The position numbers were made by a program, and so were the translations under genes. Below are positions 32,150-33,977 of a DNA stretch of 33,977 bases, piece after piece. The DNA comes from Reyranella sp. (GTDB lineage: Bacteria > Pseudomonadota > Alphaproteobacteria > Reyranellales > Reyranellaceae), in assembly GCA_021732285.1 (NCBI GenBank), contig JAKFVH010000294.1:1-33977 (forward strand), written 5' to 3'. A model generated the notes under the pieces. That model saw only the letters and a list, made by a program, of their open reading frames with translations. It searched no databases and was not told the origin of the DNA. Each line of letters opens with the position of its first letter. The stretch's first letter is position 1.

Positions 32150-32713
32150 TCATTGCAGAATGTCCTTGGTGCTGGTGACCAGAATGCAGGTGCAGCCGGT
32201 TTCGCTCCAGACACGCTCATCGGCGGTGCCCGGCGCGCAGTAGCTGTAGTCACCTGGCTGCAACTTGCGCTCGTCGATCCAGAGTTCGCCGTCGAGAAGA
32301 TGCAGCTCTTCGGTACCCGCATGCGTGTGCGCAGGGTAGTGTGCTCCGGGCGCCAGACGCACCAGCATGCTGACCCGATGCCTTGCGCCGTCGGTCGCCA
32401 ACAGCTTGCATTCGATGCCGGGCGCGACGTTTACCCAATCGGGCTCAGACCATCGCTTCGTCGGCGGCTTGCCGCTCTCCCCGGCGATCCGCCATGAAAG
32501 ACGCGCCTGCAGCGACGTTGGCGGACGCAGCACGTCCGTCGGCCACAACACGAACCGGTCGACCACCGGGCGCAGGCTCTCCAACTCGCGCCGGCAGTGC
32601 ACACAATCGTCGATATGGGCCTGGATCGGCGTCCGCTCGCTCGCCGGCAGGGCCCGCAGGGCATGGACGCAGGCCAGCTCGGCCCAGTCGCAGGGGGATT
32701 CCCACGGTTTCAT
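32150..32713 (-). CDS. ChrR-like anti-sigma factor with cupin domain, paralogue 2
   Basis: 187 residues. The N-terminal zinc anti-sigma motif H33-x3-C37-x2-C40 (HIDDCVHC) is followed by a linker and a C-terminal ChrR-type cupin with HTHAGTEELHLLDGELWIDERKL, giving two His and Glu metal ligands. In Rhodobacter ChrR the first domain holds the ECF sigma and the cupin senses singlet oxygen or peroxides. This protein is closely similar along its length to the paralogue at 32783, including RPVVDRFV-WPTDVLRPPT and the C-terminal ETGCTC. The ribosome site AGAGGG precedes ATG 32713. It may hold a second sigma or titrate the first. Confidence 0.88.
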   Translation of the reverse strand: MKPWESPCDWAELACVHALRALPASERTPIQAHIDDCVHCRRELESLRPVVDRFVLWPTDVLRPPTSLQARLSWRIAGESGKPPTKRWSEPDWVNVAPGIECKLLATDGARHRVSMLVRLAPGAHYPAHTHAGTEELHLLDGELWIDERKLQPGDYSYCAPGTADERVWSETGCTCILVTSTKDILQ

Positions 32714-32782
32714 ACCCTCTAGAACGACAACCGCGCGCCGCTGGATTGGTCCGGATGCGTGAGGAATGCCCCTAAAGTCGCT

Positions 32783-33361
32783 TCAGCGAAGGATGTCCTT
32801 GGTGTTGGTGATCAGAACGCAGGTGCAGCCGGTCTCGCTCCAGACGCGCTCGTCGCTGGCGCCGGGTGGGCCGTAATTGTAGTCGCCGGGCAAAAGCTTG
32901 CGCTCGTCGATCCACAGCTCGCCGTCGAGGAGATGCAACTCTTCGACACCGGCATGGGTATGCGCCGGGTAACGCGCGCCAGGCGCCAGGCGCACCAGCA
33001 TGCTGACCCGGTGCCGTTCGCCATCGGTCGCCAGCAGCTTGCACTCGATGCCGGGTGCGACCTGCTCCCAATCGGGCTCGCGCCATTGCGGCGCCGGCGG
33101 CGGCACCAGTTCTGTCCCGGTGTCCTCGGCGATCCGCTGCGCGAGGCGGGCCTGCAGCGGCGTCGGCGGACGCAGCACGTCGGTCGGCCAGGAGACGAAC
33201 CGGTCGACCACGGGACGCAAGGTCGCCAACTCGCGCTGGCAGCGCGGGCAGGCCGCAATATGGGCTTCCGCCGCGGCAACATCGCTTGCCGGCAGGGCCT
33301 GGGCGGCGTAGGCCGAAGTCATCTCGCTCTGCCCGCAACCTTCCTCGTCGAGCGTGGTCAT
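32783..33361 (-). CDS. ChrR-like anti-sigma factor with cupin domain, paralogue 1
   Basis: 192 residues. The zinc motif is H34-x3-C38-x2-C41 (HIAACPRC). Cupin ligands H134, H136 and E140 lie in HTHAGVEELHLLDGELW. The start overlaps the sigma gene stop as ATGA, the standard coupling of an ECF sigma with its anti-sigma. By analogy with ChrR, it keeps the sigma inactive until an oxidant acts on the cupin domain. Paralogue 2 follows 69 nt downstream, showing a local duplication. The cognate sigma gene appears to be 5'-truncated, so this protein may now lack an intact target. Confidence 0.9.
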   Translation of the reverse strand: MTTLDEEGCGQSEMTSAYAAQALPASDVAAAEAHIAACPRCQRELATLRPVVDRFVSWPTDVLRPPTPLQARLAQRIAEDTGTELVPPPAPQWREPDWEQVAPGIECKLLATDGERHRVSMLVRLAPGARYPAHTHAGVEELHLLDGELWIDERKLLPGDYNYGPPGASDERVWSETGCTCVLITNTKDILR

Positions 33362-33810
33362 GGCATCCCCGCCTGCGCAGCCAGCGCTTCCCGCAGCTTG
33401 TGCAGCCCCGAACGAATGCGCGTCTTGATGGTCCCGAGCGGCAGCTCGAGCCGCGCCGCAGCTTCGGCGTGCGTCAGCCCGCCGAAGAACGTCGTTTCGA
33501 TCGCCTGGCGCTCGGCCGGCGTGAGCAGCACCAGCGCCGCGCGCAGCAATTCGGATTGCTCGCGCAGTTCGAGTTCGTCGCGCAGATCGGCAGCAACCTC
33601 GGACTGTTGCTGCTGGAGGTCGCCGCCGTCACTGCGTTTCTTTCGGCTGTCGAAGCGCAGACGATCGATTGCCCGCGAGCGCGCTTGGTTCATGATCCAG
33701 CCGATCACCGTCCCGTTGGCGGCGTCGTAGGCCGCCGCGCGCCGCCAGACGTCATGGAAGACGTCGACGGTCAGCTCCTCGGCGGTTTCCCGATTGGCCG
33801 TGATGCGCAT
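33358..33810 (-). CDS. ECF sigma factor, 5'-truncated by an insertion sequence
   Basis: 150 codons remain from ATG 33810. Region 2 begins abruptly at MRITANRETAEELTVDVFHDVWRRAAAYDAANGTVIGWIMNQARSRAIDRLRF, so the usual first 30-45 residues (region 2.1 and the start of 2.2) are missing. Region 4 is complete (LLTPAERQAIETTFFGGLTHAEAAARLELPLGTIKTRIRSGLHKLREAL). No ribosome site precedes ATG 33810. Upstream the frame runs into insertion-sequence DNA and stops at 33859, with no other start codon. It is translationally coupled to the anti-sigma gene. It is probably inactive in core-RNA-polymerase binding, unless a fusion transcript rescues it. Confidence 0.8.
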   Translation of the reverse strand: MRITANRETAEELTVDVFHDVWRRAAAYDAANGTVIGWIMNQARSRAIDRLRFDSRKKRSDGGDLQQQQSEVAADLRDELELREQSELLRAALVLLTPAERQAIETTFFGGLTHAEAAARLELPLGTIKTRIRSGLHKLREALAAQAGMP

Positions 33811-33815
33811 GGTTA

Positions 33816-33977
33816 GGGTCTGTGACGAAACAAACGCTTCACTTTGGCGCGGAGCGGATCAGTCGGGGGAGCATGGAGTAGTTCCAGTCTGGATGGAACG
33901 CGTCGTATCGGATGTCGAGGGCCTCGAGCTGGGCGTCGGAGACCTTGCTGCCTTTTGGGTAGCATGCGGCGTCGATG
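33816..33977. mobile_element. right-edge insertion sequence (ISAzo13-like), one end visible
   Basis: A transposase C-terminus reads in from the window edge and stops at 33839. The remaining bases to about 33816 (GGGTCTGTGACG...) look like the element's terminal segment. It abuts the truncated sigma gene. The exact tip and target duplication cannot be fixed because the other end lies outside. Confidence 0.6.
33839..33977 (-). CDS. transposase C-terminus, ISAzo13-like (partial)
   Basis: 45 codons plus the stop are visible. The residues include IDAACYPKGSKVSDAQLEAL, then HPDWNYSMLPR and the final IRSAPK. The pattern YPKG-x-KVSD...(F)H-x-x-WNY is what I recall from the C-termini of ISAzo13-family (Rhodopirellula-type DDE) transposases. 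The stop TGA is at 33841-33839. The rest of the gene lies beyond the right edge. Confidence 0.7.
   Translation of the reverse strand, partial: IDAACYPKGSKVSDAQLEALDIRYDAFHPDWNYSMLPRLIRSAPK

Overview
The window is GC-rich bacterial chromosome with tightly packed genes. Its character (many orphan solute-binding proteins, a complete branched-chain amino acid type ABC operon, a Ttg2/MlaC protein, a ChrR-type sigma/anti-sigma locus and an EcfG-like stress promoter) points to an alphaproteobacterium, perhaps of the Reyranella/Rhizobiales kind. The genus is a guess. No rRNA, tRNA or CRISPR array was seen, and no gap between genes exceeds 300 bp.

Region 1 (1-6405) holds three solute-binding proteins of three different transporter classes, none with permeases beside it, plus an alpha/beta hydrolase, a small lipoprotein and a luciferase-like flavin oxidoreductase.

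Region 2 (about 6500-9424) is a compositional island. Three lines of 60 bases that I counted inside it are about 48-57% GC, against about 72% in a line of the right flank. It carries three co-directional genes: a DNA methyltransferase with a TTG start, a DUF262 (GmrS/ParB-like) protein without a nuclease domain, and a small HEPN protein with an intact RNAIAH motif. The last two are 4 nt apart. This is the best candidate in the window for a poorly described, defence-like system.

Region 3 (9591-16640) is a liv-type operon (binding protein, livH, livM, livG, livF) with a 120-bp inverted-repeat element between the binding protein and livH. After its terminator come a small secreted protein behind an EcfG-type promoter, a PaaK-like adenylate-forming enzyme and a VOC protein.

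Region 4 (16648-28651) is a mosaic of housekeeping and envelope genes: MlaC-like, PPOX, M50 protease, PAS, GH25 lipoprotein, PG-binding protein, CocE-type hydrolase, class III cyclase, TPR protein, a Cys-rich secreted protein with a lipoprotein, and a SpoIIAA-like protein. Several long palindromes separate them.

Region 5 (28733-33977, all on the minus strand) is regulatory. It holds a hybrid histidine kinase, a small unknown gene, a single-domain response regulator, two tandem ChrR-like cupin anti-sigma factors and an ECF sigma factor. The 5' end of the sigma gene is cut off by an insertion sequence whose transposase C-terminus runs off the right edge.
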